A stretch of 64,000 nucleotides of DNA from Solirubrobacterales bacterium 70-9 (GTDB taxonomy: Bacteria; Pseudomonadota; Alphaproteobacteria; Acetobacterales; Acetobacteraceae): the NCBI GenBank assembly GCA_903970625.1, contig CAJCJG010000250.1, positions 1-64,000 on the forward strand, written 5' to 3'. A program made the position numbers and the translations under genes. Positions 16,262-25,412 of the stretch are shown here, in pieces; position 1 is the stretch's first letter, and every line of letters begins with the position of its first letter. Under the pieces are notes generated by a model. The model was given only the letters and a program-made list of their open reading frames with translations. It did not search any database and was not told the origin of the DNA.

Positions 16262-17392
16262 ATGTCGTGCCCTGAAAGGCGCAGTCGGATGGTCGAGTTG
16301 GCAACAGTTTTGTCGCATGAAAGGGCCCGGGCACCGTCCCAGGCGTTCGCGGCGCTCGACCTGGGCACCAACAATTGCCGCATGCTGATAGGCGCGCCGA
16401 CCGGCGATGGCTTCCGGGTGCTGGACAGTTTTTCGCGCATCGTTCGCCTCGGCGAGGGGCTGCATACCACTGGCCGGCTGAGTCAGGTTGCGATGGACCG
16501 CGCGCTGCTGGCGCTGCATGGCTGCGCCGGCCGCCTTGCGCGCCGGCCGATCCGGGGATTGCGCGCCATCGCCACCGAAGCCTGCCGCCGCGCCGAGAAC
16601 GGCGAGGAATTCCTTACCCGCGTGCGCCTGGAGACGGGTTTGCCGATCGAGACGATCTCCAGCCGCGAGGAAGCCGAACTTGCCGTCGAGTCGTGCGCGC
16701 CGCTGCTGCGTCGGGGCGGCCGGCGGGCGCTGCTGTTCGATATCGGCGGCGGCTCGACCGAACTCGCCTGGGTCCGCCTACCGCCGTGCGATGAGGCGCC
16801 GCCGGAACTGATTGGCTATATCTCGCTGCCCATCGGCGTCGTCACGCTCGCCGAACGGTTTGGTGCGGCCGGGTTCGATTGCGAAGCGTTCCACGACATG
16901 ATGGACGAGGTGGGCGACAGCCTCGCCCCGTTCGAGCGGACGCACTGTATCGGCCAGGAAATCCGGCAGGGCGGCGTGTTCCTGCTCGGCACCTCCGGCA
17001 CGGTGACCACTCTGGCCGGCCTCGCGATGGATCTGCCGCGCTACTCCCGTCCGCGCGTGGACGGCGCAGTGCTGTCCTGCACGGAGGCGTCGGACGCCGT
17101 GCAGCGCCTGCGCGACATGGGCCGCGAGGGTTTGGCCCTGCACCCGTGCGTCGGGCCGGAACGGGCGGATTTCGTGCTGCCCGGCTGCGCCATCTTCGCC
17201 GCCATCCAGCGCCTGTGGCCCGCCGAACAGGTGGTGGTGGCCGACCGTGGCCTGCGCGAAGGCATGTTGCTGCGCATGATCCGCGCCGAACGCACCCGTT
17301 GCGAACGTGCCCGGTTCGACCGTGCGCGGCTCGGGGAAGCGCGTCGGTTCAATGCCTGCGCGGACGGCCCCTCGCTGCCGCTGCAAGCCTGA
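16262..17392 (+). CDS. Ppx/GppA exopolyphosphatase/pppGpp phosphohydrolase family
   Basis: 376 residues of the ASKHA-fold Ppx/GppA family. The phosphate-1 loop ALDLGTNNCRMLIG is near residue 30, RAIATEACRRAENGEEFL and the catalytic-Glu region SSREEAELAVES follow, then the phosphate-2 loop LLFDIGGGSTELAW and GTSGTVTTLAG. At 376 residues it is the short form lacking the C-terminal HD domain of E. coli Ppx. It probably hydrolyses polyphosphate or pppGpp. It is followed 13 bp later by rlmE, an arrangement I know from many alphaproteobacteria. Confidence 0.92.
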   Translation: MSCPERRSRMVELATVLSHERARAPSQAFAALDLGTNNCRMLIGAPTGDGFRVLDSFSRIVRLGEGLHTTGRLSQVAMDRALLALHGCAGRLARRPIRGLRAIATEACRRAENGEEFLTRVRLETGLPIETISSREEAELAVESCAPLLRRGGRRALLFDIGGGSTELAWVRLPPCDEAPPELIGYISLPIGVVTLAERFGAAGFDCEAFHDMMDEVGDSLAPFERTHCIGQEIRQGGVFLLGTSGTVTTLAGLAMDLPRYSRPRVDGAVLSCTEASDAVQRLRDMGREGLALHPCVGPERADFVLPGCAIFAAIQRLWPAEQVVVADRGLREGMLLRMIRAERTRCERARFDRARLGEARRFNACADGPSLPLQA

Positions 17393-17405
17393 GGAACCGC
17401 GTTCC

Positions 17406-18083
17406 ATGGCCAAACAACCGGGCCTGCCCGGCGCGACCCGTTCGCTCGGCGTGCGCCTGCGCACCGCCAACAAGCGTACCATCGGCAGCCAGAAATGGCT
17501 GGAGCGGCAACTGAACGACCCGTATGTCGCGGCCGCCCGCGCGCAAGGCTTCCGTTCCCGCGCCGCGTTTAAGCTGATGGAGATGGACGACAAGTACAAG
17601 CTGATCCGCGCGGGCAGCCGCATCGTCGATCTCGGCGCCGCCCCCGGCGGTTGGTGCCAGGTCGCGGTCCAGCGCGGCGCGGCGCAAGTCGTGGCGATGG
17701 ACCTCCTGCCGATCGACCCGATCCCGGAGGTAACGTTCCTCCAAGGCGACTTCAACGACGCCGACATGCCGGCCCGCCTGCGCGCTTTGATGGGTGGGGC
17801 GGCCGATCTGGTCCTGTCCGACATGGCACCCAACACCACCGGCCACGGCGCCACCGACCACATCCGCATCGTCGCGCTCGCCGAACTGGCGTTCGATTTC
17901 GCCACCCACGTTTTAGCCCCGGGCGGGGCATTCGTGACAAAAGTGTTCCAGGGCGGGTCGGAGCAGCAATTGCTGGCCCCGATGAAGCGCGTATTCGCGA
18001 CAGTGCGCCATGTGAAGCCGCCGGCCAGCCGCAAAAATTCCAGCGAGTTGTACGTCGTCGCGACGAGGTTTCGCGGCGTTTAG
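17406..18083 (+). CDS. rlmE: 23S rRNA (uridine-2'-O)-methyltransferase RlmE/FtsJ
   Basis: 225 residues from the ATG at 17406. The FtsJ Rossmann methyltransferase motif DLGAAPGGWCQVA binds SAM. The catalytic K-D-K-E tetrad is visible as Lys56 (RAAFKLMEMD), Asp139 (LVLSDMAPNTTGH), Lys179 (FVTKVFQG) and Glu214 (SSELYVV). It methylates the ribose of U2552 in the 23S A-loop during late 50S assembly. Probably co-transcribed with the Ppx/GppA gene. Confidence 0.96.
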   Translation: MAKQPGLPGATRSLGVRLRTANKRTIGSQKWLERQLNDPYVAAARAQGFRSRAAFKLMEMDDKYKLIRAGSRIVDLGAAPGGWCQVAVQRGAAQVVAMDLLPIDPIPEVTFLQGDFNDADMPARLRALMGGAADLVLSDMAPNTTGHGATDHIRIVALAELAFDFATHVLAPGGAFVTKVFQGGSEQQLLAPMKRVFATVRHVKPPASRKNSSELYVVATRFRGV

Positions 18084-18084
18084 A

Positions 18085-18303
18085 CTATTCGGAATCCGTG
18101 TCCGGCCGCGGCGTGTTGAACGGCGCCAACTTCGACTGCACCTGCGCGAACATCCCCATCGCGGAGATGCTCGTCTTGCCCCCCAGCGCCGCCTCCAGAA
18201 TCGCCCGCGCCTCCTCCTCCGGCGACCGCCCATTCTCGGTGGCGCGGACGCGCAGGCGTTTGCGGATCGTCGGGTCCAGACTGCGAATGGTGATGCTGGC
18301 CAC
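18085..18303 (-). CDS. FitA-like ribbon-helix-helix antitoxin, orphan
   Basis: 72 residues from a GTG. MASITIRSLDPTIRKRLRVRATENGRSPEEEARAILEAAL is the Arc/MetJ ribbon-helix-helix N-terminus of FitA/VapB-type antitoxins. The C-terminal 30 residues (MFAQVQSKLAPFNTPRPD) would be the toxin-neutralising tail. No VapC/FitB PIN-domain toxin gene adjoins it: rlmE ends 1 bp away on one side and the broken mazF lies 39 bp away on the other. It is therefore a solitary antitoxin or a plain DNA-binding regulator. Confidence 0.8.
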   Translation of the reverse strand: MASITIRSLDPTIRKRLRVRATENGRSPEEEARAILEAALGGKTSISAMGMFAQVQSKLAPFNTPRPDTDSE

Positions 18304-18342
18304 GGTCGCTCCATTTCAGTGGTAGATCGTCGGTAATCCGGG

Positions 18343-18678
18343 CTACGCAAGCGTTGCGGCAATGGCCTGCCGAAGCTCATGCTTATCGAAGAAACCAAGC
18401 GCGCCAAATCGCCGGATTATGAGGGCCTGGCCCAAAGTCGCAAGCACGGGCTCGATAGCGGACGGCTTCAGCAAGCTCGCAGCCTGCCACTGGGCAATCC
18501 AAACCTCACCGAGCGTAAGGGTTGGCCGCACCTAGCTTGTGATTGCCATGACGACGACATCAGATTTGCTGCGATTGTGGGCATCGCTGCTGACGACGAC
18601 AGCGGGCCGTTTCTTCGATCCGACTTGATTTGTAAATGGAAACGGCACGAGCATGACGTCGCCGAACTCATAGGGCAT
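18343..18678 (-). pseudogene. MazF/PemK-type toxin with premature amber stop
   Basis: The frame opens at 18678 with MPYEFGDVMLVPFPFTN, continues KKRPAVVVSSDAHN, the classical MazF/PemK N-terminal half with the conserved phosphate-contact R of KKRPAVVV, and stops at a TAG (18532-18534) after MAITS. The same frame resumes with RPTLTLGEVWIAQWQAA and runs to 18343, the normal C-terminal half. A single CAG to TAG change explains the lesion, since a Gln at this place suits the family. The start overlaps the upstream antitoxin gene by 11 bp. Without suppression the endoribonuclease is truncated to 48 residues and should be inactive. Confidence 0.85.
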
Positions 18679-18865
18679 CGTAGACGTCGTCGTCCGGATT
18701 GCTCCAGACGGCTGCAAACGCCGGCGCGCTGGTCGCCGCAGCCGCACGGGTCAGCGAGCGTGCCTGTTCTCGCGCGGCAATGAACTCGACAAAGTCCCCG
18801 ACCTCGGCGATTCGGTCGGCCGGAAGGGCCTCGATCTTTTCTAGCAATGTCCTGGCGGCTTGCAT
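18668..18865 (-). CDS. Antitoxin of the MazF/PemK pair
   Basis: 65 residues: MQAARTLLEKIEALPADRIAEVGDFVEFIAAREQ, a helical DNA-binding/dimer segment seen in short DUF2281-like antitoxins, then a flexible tail ending SNPDDDVYDAL that would wrap the toxin. The overlap with the toxin start (11 bp) is the usual antitoxin-first arrangement. The antitoxin is intact while its toxin carries an amber stop. Confidence 0.75.
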   Translation of the reverse strand: MQAARTLLEKIEALPADRIAEVGDFVEFIAAREQARSLTRAAAATSAPAFAAVWSNPDDDVYDAL

Positions 18866-18974
18866 CGTGTACGCCCCCGGTTGGGCTCCGCTACGATTCG
18901 ACAGTGAGCCTAGCGTGATAAAACGGCGCGTCTCCTTTTATATAAGAGCCTGTCGCGATCCCAGGATCAAGCTC

Positions 18975-19184
18975 GTGCCAACGCAGATCGAACTCTACAA
19001 GGCGCAACTCCGCTGGGAACCGTGGAAGGCCCTCGCGGCGATGGTGGCCACAGCGTTGGTGTTCGCCGGCAGCGTGCTGTGCGTGTCGAGTTGGCTTCGG
19101 CACAACGATCTCTCGCAAGCGCCTCAAATTATCTTCCGGCCGGGCTCGATCATCGTGCAGCAAGCGCCGCCACTACCCAAATAA
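18975..19184 (+). CDS. Small single-pass membrane protein, unknown function
   Basis: 69 residues from a GTG at 18975 with AGGA eight bases upstream. PTQIELYKAQLRWEPWKALAA is amphipathic and precedes one transmembrane helix (AAMVATALVFAGSVLCVSSWL). The tail IIFRPGSIIVQQAPPLPK is hydrophobic and proline-rich. I do not recognise a named family. It lies between the MazF-type module and a Phd-type antitoxin, in the same orientation as the latter with a 28-bp gap. Confidence 0.6.
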   Translation: MPTQIELYKAQLRWEPWKALAAMVATALVFAGSVLCVSSWLRHNDLSQAPQIIFRPGSIIVQQAPPLPK

Positions 19185-19212
19185 CGGCCACACTATCGGA
19201 CGACAAACACCG

Positions 19213-19467
19213 ATGCTCACCGTCTCATCCACCCAATTCCGCCGCCATTTCGCGCATTATCAGACCCAGGCGGAGGCGCAGGCGATCGCCATCATCCGCC
19301 ACGGTCGCGATCATGTGGTCATACTCTCCGCCCAGGAATACCGCCGCCTCCGTCGCCGCGCGCGCGAAGCGTTGCGGGTCGGCGAATTGTCGGACGCCGA
19401 TCTCGAAACAATCGCGGACACGGAGATGGACCGGCGCCACCGACATCTCGATGCCGAACTGGCGTAG
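19213..19467 (+). CDS. Phd/YefM family antitoxin, orphan
   Basis: 84 residues: MLTVSSTQFRRHFAHYQTQA, then AIAIIRHGRDHVVILSAQEYRRLRRRAREAL, the Phd/YefM N-terminal DNA-binding fold (normally with an N..P..VT..G pattern). The C-terminal GELSDADLETIADTEM is the disordered toxin-binding tail. No Doc, RelE/YoeB or PIN toxin gene follows; the next gene is guaB 100 bp on. It may therefore be a leftover, or act in trans. Confidence 0.82.
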   Translation: MLTVSSTQFRRHFAHYQTQAEAQAIAIIRHGRDHVVILSAQEYRRLRRRAREALRVGELSDADLETIADTEMDRRHRHLDAELA

Positions 19468-19534
19468 GCCGCCCACCCCACGCACACCAGCCCATCACCC
19501 CACCAAGCTTGCACTGCACCATCAGCAAGAGTAG

Positions 19535-21076
<1,542 letters not shown>

Positions 21077-21089
21077 TGCCGGCGACCGC

Positions 21090-22385
21090 GTGACCCCAGC
21101 CGCCCGCCTCGCCGCCGCCATCGAACTGCTGGCCGCCATCGAGAGCGCCCCCCGCAAGCCGGCGGACGCCATCGCCAACGGCTTCTTCCGCGACCGCCGC
21201 TATATCGGCGGGGGCGACCGACGTGCTGTCTCCGAACGCGCATGGGGCGTGCTGCGCACCCACCGCCGGCTGGACTGGTGGCTGGCCAGAGCGGGCGTCC
21301 CCGGCAATCCCCGCATGCTTTTGGCCGCGTCGCTGCTGACGCAGGCGTGGTCGCTGGACGGCGTCATCCAATCCTTCTCCGGCGGCCAGTTCGGCCCCAG
21401 CGCGCTCAACGCCGCCGAACGCGCCGCGCTCCGCCCGCTGGAAGGCCACACGCTCGACCACCCGGAAATGCCGGACGCCGTCCGCCTGGAAATGCCGGAC
21501 TGGGCGCTGCGCCCCATCTGGGCGCGCTTCGGGCCCGACCTGCAAACCGAAATGGCGGCGATGTCGGAACCCGCCCCGCTCGACCTGCGTGTCAATCTGC
21601 TGAAAACCACGCGGGAGGCGGCACAAGCCGCCCTCGCGGCCGAGGGCATCGAGAGCAGTCCCACCGTGCTGTCCCCCTGGGGCCTACGCATCGAAGGCCG
21701 CCGCGCCGTCACCACCGGCAAGGCGTTTCAGGGCGGCCTTGTGGAAATTCAGGACGAAGGTTCTCAGCTCATCTCCGCCCTGGTCGGCGCGCAGCCCGAC
21801 ATGCGGGTGGCCGACTGGTGCGCCGGCGCGGGCGGCAAAACCCTGGCGCTGGCCATGGCGATGGAAAATCGCGGCCACATCGCCGCCTGCGACGTCTCTG
21901 CTCCGCGCCTGGATGGCGCCGTCCGCCGCCTGCGCCGCGCCGGGGTCCACAACGTCGAACGCCATCTGGTCGAACCCGGCGACAAATGGGCCAAGCGCCG
22001 CGCCGGCACGTTCGACCGTGTGCTGGTGGACGCCCCCTGCACCGGCACCGGCACCTGGCGCCGCAACCCGGACGCCAGATTGCGCCTGACGGAAAACGAC
22101 CTCGCCGAACTGCGCCCCAAGCAGGCGACGATTCTCGATCAGGCCTCCCGCCTCGTTCGCAAGGGCGGCCGACTGGTGTATGCCACCTGCTCGCTGTTCA
22201 TTGAGGAGAACGAGGCGCAGGTGGACCACTTCCTCGCCGCCCATCCGGATTTTTCCGTCGTGCCGCTGGCCGCAGCCTGGACCCTCCCGGCGCCGCCGCC
22301 CGGTCCCGGCCCGTATCTGTCACTGACGCCCCATCGGCACAACACGGACGGTTTTTTCGCGGCGGTGCTGGAGCGCGCGGCGTGA
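21090..22385 (+). CDS. rsmB: 16S rRNA (cytosine-967-C5)-methyltransferase RsmB-like
   Basis: 431 residues from a GTG at 21090, chosen because the NusB-like N-terminal domain (TPAARLAAAIELLAAIE) begins here. The C-terminal SAM-dependent domain has the substrate loop LQDEGSQLISALVG, the motif-I WCAGAGGKTLALA, DAPCTGTGTWRRNPD with the motif-IV Cys, and YATCSLFIEEN with the motif-VI nucleophile Cys. All of this is as in RsmB/RsmF 5-methylcytosine enzymes. It probably methylates C967 of 16S rRNA. The stop overlaps the following GNAT GTG by 4 bp. Confidence 0.93.
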   Translation: MTPAARLAAAIELLAAIESAPRKPADAIANGFFRDRRYIGGGDRRAVSERAWGVLRTHRRLDWWLARAGVPGNPRMLLAASLLTQAWSLDGVIQSFSGGQFGPSALNAAERAALRPLEGHTLDHPEMPDAVRLEMPDWALRPIWARFGPDLQTEMAAMSEPAPLDLRVNLLKTTREAAQAALAAEGIESSPTVLSPWGLRIEGRRAVTTGKAFQGGLVEIQDEGSQLISALVGAQPDMRVADWCAGAGGKTLALAMAMENRGHIAACDVSAPRLDGAVRRLRRAGVHNVERHLVEPGDKWAKRRAGTFDRVLVDAPCTGTGTWRRNPDARLRLTENDLAELRPKQATILDQASRLVRKGGRLVYATCSLFIEENEAQVDHFLAAHPDFSVVPLAAAWTLPAPPPGPGPYLSLTPHRHNTDGFFAAVLERAA

Positions 22386-22957
22386 TCGCCGTCCGCCCCG
22401 CCCGCCCGGCGGATGCGGTCGCCATCGCCGCCGTCCACGTCGCGGCGTGGCGCAGCGCCTACCCCGGCATCCTGCCCGACAAGTTTCTGGCCCGCCTGTC
22501 GGTGCCAAGGCAGGCCGCCTACTACGACAGTGCTATCCGCAACGGCGTCGGCGTTCACGTCGCCACAGCCTCTGGCGTCGATCTCGCCCCGTCGGACAAG
22601 CCAGGCGTGACCCGTATCATCGGCTTCGTCAGCGGCGCACCCGCGCGCACGTCCCGCGACCCAGATCCGCTGGCCGACGGCGAGATCGAAACGCTGTACG
22701 TGCTGGACGATTATCGCGACCGCGGCCTAGGCAAACGCCTGATGCGCGCCGCCGCCGCCCATCTGGCAGAGGCCGGCTGCGGCTCCGTCTATGTCTGGGT
22801 GCTGCGCGACAACCCGAATCGCTGGTTCTACGAACGCCTAGGCGGCCGCGCGGCCGCCGAAGGCACCATCCTGGTCGGCGGCGCGCCGGTGGTCCAGATG
22901 GCCTATCTTTGGTCTCCCATCGACAAACTTGTAGCGGCGACGTCTTCGGCGACGTGA
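22382..22957 (+). CDS. GNAT family N-acetyltransferase
   Basis: 191 residues starting at a GTG overlapping the rsmB stop (GTGA). IAVRPARPADAVAIAAVHVAAWRSAYPGILPD is the classical GNAT N-terminus, and EIETLYVLDDYRDRGLGKRLMRAAAAHL carries the acetyl-CoA-binding R/QxxGxG loop, then VYVWVLRDNPNRWFYERLGG. The substrate is unknown. Translational coupling to rsmB suggests co-expression rather than a shared function. Confidence 0.9.
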   Translation: MIAVRPARPADAVAIAAVHVAAWRSAYPGILPDKFLARLSVPRQAAYYDSAIRNGVGVHVATASGVDLAPSDKPGVTRIIGFVSGAPARTSRDPDPLADGEIETLYVLDDYRDRGLGKRLMRAAAAHLAEAGCGSVYVWVLRDNPNRWFYERLGGRAAAEGTILVGGAPVVQMAYLWSPIDKLVAATSSAT

Positions 22958-23298
22958 ATGCTGGCCGGCAATTGCCTTCCATCCATCCACCTGCATCGCC
23001 TCATTGTACGCCACGCCCAATATTTCGTGGTCCTTCCATTCCCAAAATCGGGGGGTATGTCGGTCTCCTCGAACAAGTGCTCCAGCGTGCCGTCCTCAAG
23101 GCACTGCCGGAAGCGCGCGTCGCCCGTCGTGTAACCAAGAGCGAGGGTCGTGTCCGTCAACGTCCATCCGAGCGCGCACGCCGCAACGAATTGACGAGAA
23201 TGAGGTCATCGTTCCGGAGACTTTCCGGGTCAGCCTCTAAGTCAGAGACCATGGTGTTCGAACTGTTGACAGCAAATCCGACTTCCACATTCTCATAA
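22903..23298 (-). pseudogene. Frameshifted unknown gene
   Basis: Two adjoining minus-strand frames both look coding. The first (23298 to about 23175) reads VGFAVNSSNTMVSDLEAD then PESLRNDDLILVNSLRRA; after a shift near 23170-23180 the second reads ALGWTLTDTTLALGYTTGD then FRQCLEDGTLEHLFEETDIP and ends at 22903. One indel joins them into a protein of about 130 residues. I do not recognise the family. Base composition is less GC-rich than the neighbours, suggesting an acquired fragment. The 3' end overlaps the convergent GNAT gene. Confidence 0.4.
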
Positions 23299-23955
23299 CA
23301 AACTCGCCCCGATATTCACCGTCAGGGCCAATATCACCGTGTTATACAAAAACCCCAGCAAGCCATGCGCCGCCGCCAACCGGCGCAGGCTGCGGCGGGT
23401 GATTTGTACGTCTGAGACCTGGAACGTCATACCCAGCACCAATGAAAAATAGAAAAAATCCCAGTAATCCGGCTCGATATCCTCCGGGAATTGCAGCCCG
23501 CCGATGATTTTTCCGGTGGCATTGTCGCATTCGTAGTATTCGTGAGCGTAGCGGTAGGCGAAGACCGTGTGCGTCATCAACCAGGACAGGAACAGCGTGA
23601 CGGCGACCAGGCCGACATGCAGCGTCTTGGAGGGCTCCGGCAAATCCTTGAGCAACGCGAACTCGCCGAGGATCGCGAAGAAACTTGCAGTGACGGCGCC
23701 GACCGTGACCCAGAAGACGGTCCATTCCCCTTCCTCCTGCCGTTCGGCGTCGGCGGGCATGCCGCCCGGCCGGTCGCTGCTGAAGAATTGTGCCGACAGG
23801 ATCAGCAACGCCCCGCAACCGATGTCCCAGGCGAGCAGGGCGCGGCTGATCGGGTGGATGTGCAGCGGCAGCAGCGCCAGTTCTGCCAGAATGGCGATCA
23901 GGGCACTCGCGAACAGCCGAGGCCGGCCTTTGACAATGTGGATCAGGCGGTTCAC
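23293..23955 (-). CDS. DUF1345 family inner-membrane protein
   Basis: 220 residues with about five membrane helices (LFASALIAILAELALLPL, ALLAWDIGCGALLILSA, VFWVTVGAVTASFFAILGEF, VGLVAVTLFLSWLMTHTVFA, LGFLYNTVILALTVNIG). The family signature DYWDFFYFSLVLGMTFQVSDVQI precedes ITRRSLRRLAAAHGLLGFLYNT. This signature and HTVFAYRYAHEYY define DUF1345; its function is unknown. It begins with a GTG overlapping the stop of the DUF1185 gene by 4 bp, third gene of a tight operon. Confidence 0.9.
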   Translation of the reverse strand: MNRLIHIVKGRPRLFASALIAILAELALLPLHIHPISRALLAWDIGCGALLILSAQFFSSDRPGGMPADAERQEEGEWTVFWVTVGAVTASFFAILGEFALLKDLPEPSKTLHVGLVAVTLFLSWLMTHTVFAYRYAHEYYECDNATGKIIGGLQFPEDIEPDYWDFFYFSLVLGMTFQVSDVQITRRSLRRLAAAHGLLGFLYNTVILALTVNIGASLL

Positions 23956-24527
23956 CGCAAGCCGTCCTTGCCGACGATCTCGTCCGCCTTCAGCCCGCCG
24001 ATGCGCGGCAGCGGCCGGCCGGAATCGGTCACGACGACGGCGACCACGATCTCGTCACGGCGCGGTGCGTCCGGCACCGAAATCTCCATCGCATCGAAAT
24101 GGCTGCGCACGAACGCCGCGTCCTTATGGCCGAGCGGCACGTCGATGGCAGCGCCCATGCCGCCGCGCTTTTTGGAACTCGGCACCAACGCGGCACCCTT
24201 CTCGACCGCCGCGCGCAGCGGGGCGCCGAGTTTGGGGTGCAGGATGGCGGCGGCGTGCTCCAATTCCCCGTCCTCGCCGACGATGGCGGCCTTGCCATAG
24301 CTGTGCGCCTCGCCGGGCTGGATGCCGAGGGCGTGAACCGCGCGTTCGCCGAGCAGCGCACCGAGCATCTCGCCCAGCGCGATCAACTCGTCCAGATTCT
24401 CGACATGGCGGCCGGCAAAAGGGTTCTCGATCACCGCGACGGCGGCGGCCTTGCGCGTGGGCGGCTTGATGGTCTCGCCCGCCTCGCGATGGGTTTCCTC
24501 GACGATGGTCAGCAGTTTTCGGATCAT
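23952..24527 (-). CDS. DUF1185 'amino acid synthesis' family protein
   Basis: 191 residues starting MIRKLLTIVEETHREAGE. Visible family segments are AAVAVIENPFAGRHVENLDELIALGEMLG, GEAHSYGKAAIVGEDGELEHAAAILHPKLG, KKRGGMGAAIDVPLGHKDAAFVRSHFDAMEI and PRRDEIVVAVVVTDSGRP. The family has solved structures and appears in catabolic operons, but I know of no proven reaction. ATGA overlap with the upstream UPF0280 gene shows co-translation. Frequent neighbours of the family are branched-chain amino-acid-type ABC transporters, and a LivF-like ATPase is divergent here. Confidence 0.88.
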   Translation of the reverse strand: MIRKLLTIVEETHREAGETIKPPTRKAAAVAVIENPFAGRHVENLDELIALGEMLGALLGERAVHALGIQPGEAHSYGKAAIVGEDGELEHAAAILHPKLGAPLRAAVEKGAALVPSSKKRGGMGAAIDVPLGHKDAAFVRSHFDAMEISVPDAPRRDEIVVAVVVTDSGRPLPRIGGLKADEIVGKDGLR

Positions 24528-25387
24528 TTTTCTGCCAGTTCCGCAATGATGGTGCCGCATACGACGATTTGGCCGCGCAGGGCCAGTACGGCGCCGTGGA
24601 TCAGGTTTTTCCAGATCAGAGCATCCGCGACGCGGCGCCCCGCGTCCAGCGCCGCACGAATCTCCGCCTCCGCCAGCGGACCCACATCCCAGGTGATCGG
24701 CCGATCTCCCAAATCGCTATCCGGGTCGATGTCCCAGGCCGGGCGGCGGATCACGGCCGGATGGCCCGGCAGATCGACCGCGTTGGCGACGATGGAGGCA
24801 GCGGCGTCCGCTTGTGCGGCGGTGGCGGCCAGCACGGTCACGGCGTCGGCGATGCCGAACGAAAAGCTGCGGCCCCCCCGCCCTTTGCAAGCGCGGCCGG
24901 ACGTGGCCAGACCGCGCGAGGGATTTTGTGCCAGCAGTTCGATGGTGCCATCCAGCGTCGGCACTGCGAGGTCTGCGACAAGGCCGCAGCGCAAAACGCC
25001 ACCCGGAGACAGATAGAAGGCGATGTCACCGCCGTTGTTGACGAACGCGCGCTCCAATGTCCGCCCTGCCGTCATGGTAGCCAACACCCCGTCCGCCGCC
25101 GCGCCCGCTACCGCCGCCATCGGCGTGACGAACGCATCGGCAAACGGCGCGCAGGCGGCGTGCATGGCGCGGGCGATGCGTCCCGAGGGCGGCATGGAGG
25201 GTAATGGCGCCCGCAGGAGCGAAAGTTCCGTGCAGAGGTCGGGCAAGATCGCGGGGAACGCGGCGGCGGCCTGCGCATAGGCGGCGCGCACCTCACGCGT
25301 GGCGCCCCACGCGCGGCACAGGCAGTCGATCGGGCCGTGCTGCAAATGCAGCCGGCCGTCGGGAAGCAGGGCAGTCTGGACGGTCAT
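24524..25387 (-). CDS. UPF0280 family protein (ApbE-like fold)
   Basis: 287 residues. Key segments: LPDGRLHLQHGPIDCLCRAWG, MTPMAAVAGAAADGVLATM-like core (VTPMAAVAGAAADGVLATM), FVNNGGDIAFYLSPG, LATSGRACKGRGGRSFSFGIADAVTVLA and DAAASIVANAVD. The NNGGD and TSG...S.G.ADAVTV elements resemble those of ApbE flavin transferases, to which UPF0280 is distantly related; function unknown. First gene of a three-gene overlapping operon (UPF0280, DUF1185, DUF1345). Its ATG (25387-25385) lies on top of the 5' end of the divergent ATPase gene. Confidence 0.88.
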   Translation of the reverse strand: MTVQTALLPDGRLHLQHGPIDCLCRAWGATREVRAAYAQAAAAFPAILPDLCTELSLLRAPLPSMPPSGRIARAMHAACAPFADAFVTPMAAVAGAAADGVLATMTAGRTLERAFVNNGGDIAFYLSPGGVLRCGLVADLAVPTLDGTIELLAQNPSRGLATSGRACKGRGGRSFSFGIADAVTVLAATAAQADAAASIVANAVDLPGHPAVIRRPAWDIDPDSDLGDRPITWDVGPLAEAEIRAALDAGRRVADALIWKNLIHGAVLALRGQIVVCGTIIAELAEK

Positions 25388-25412
25388 GGCCCCCCACCCT
25401 TATGTCGGACGG

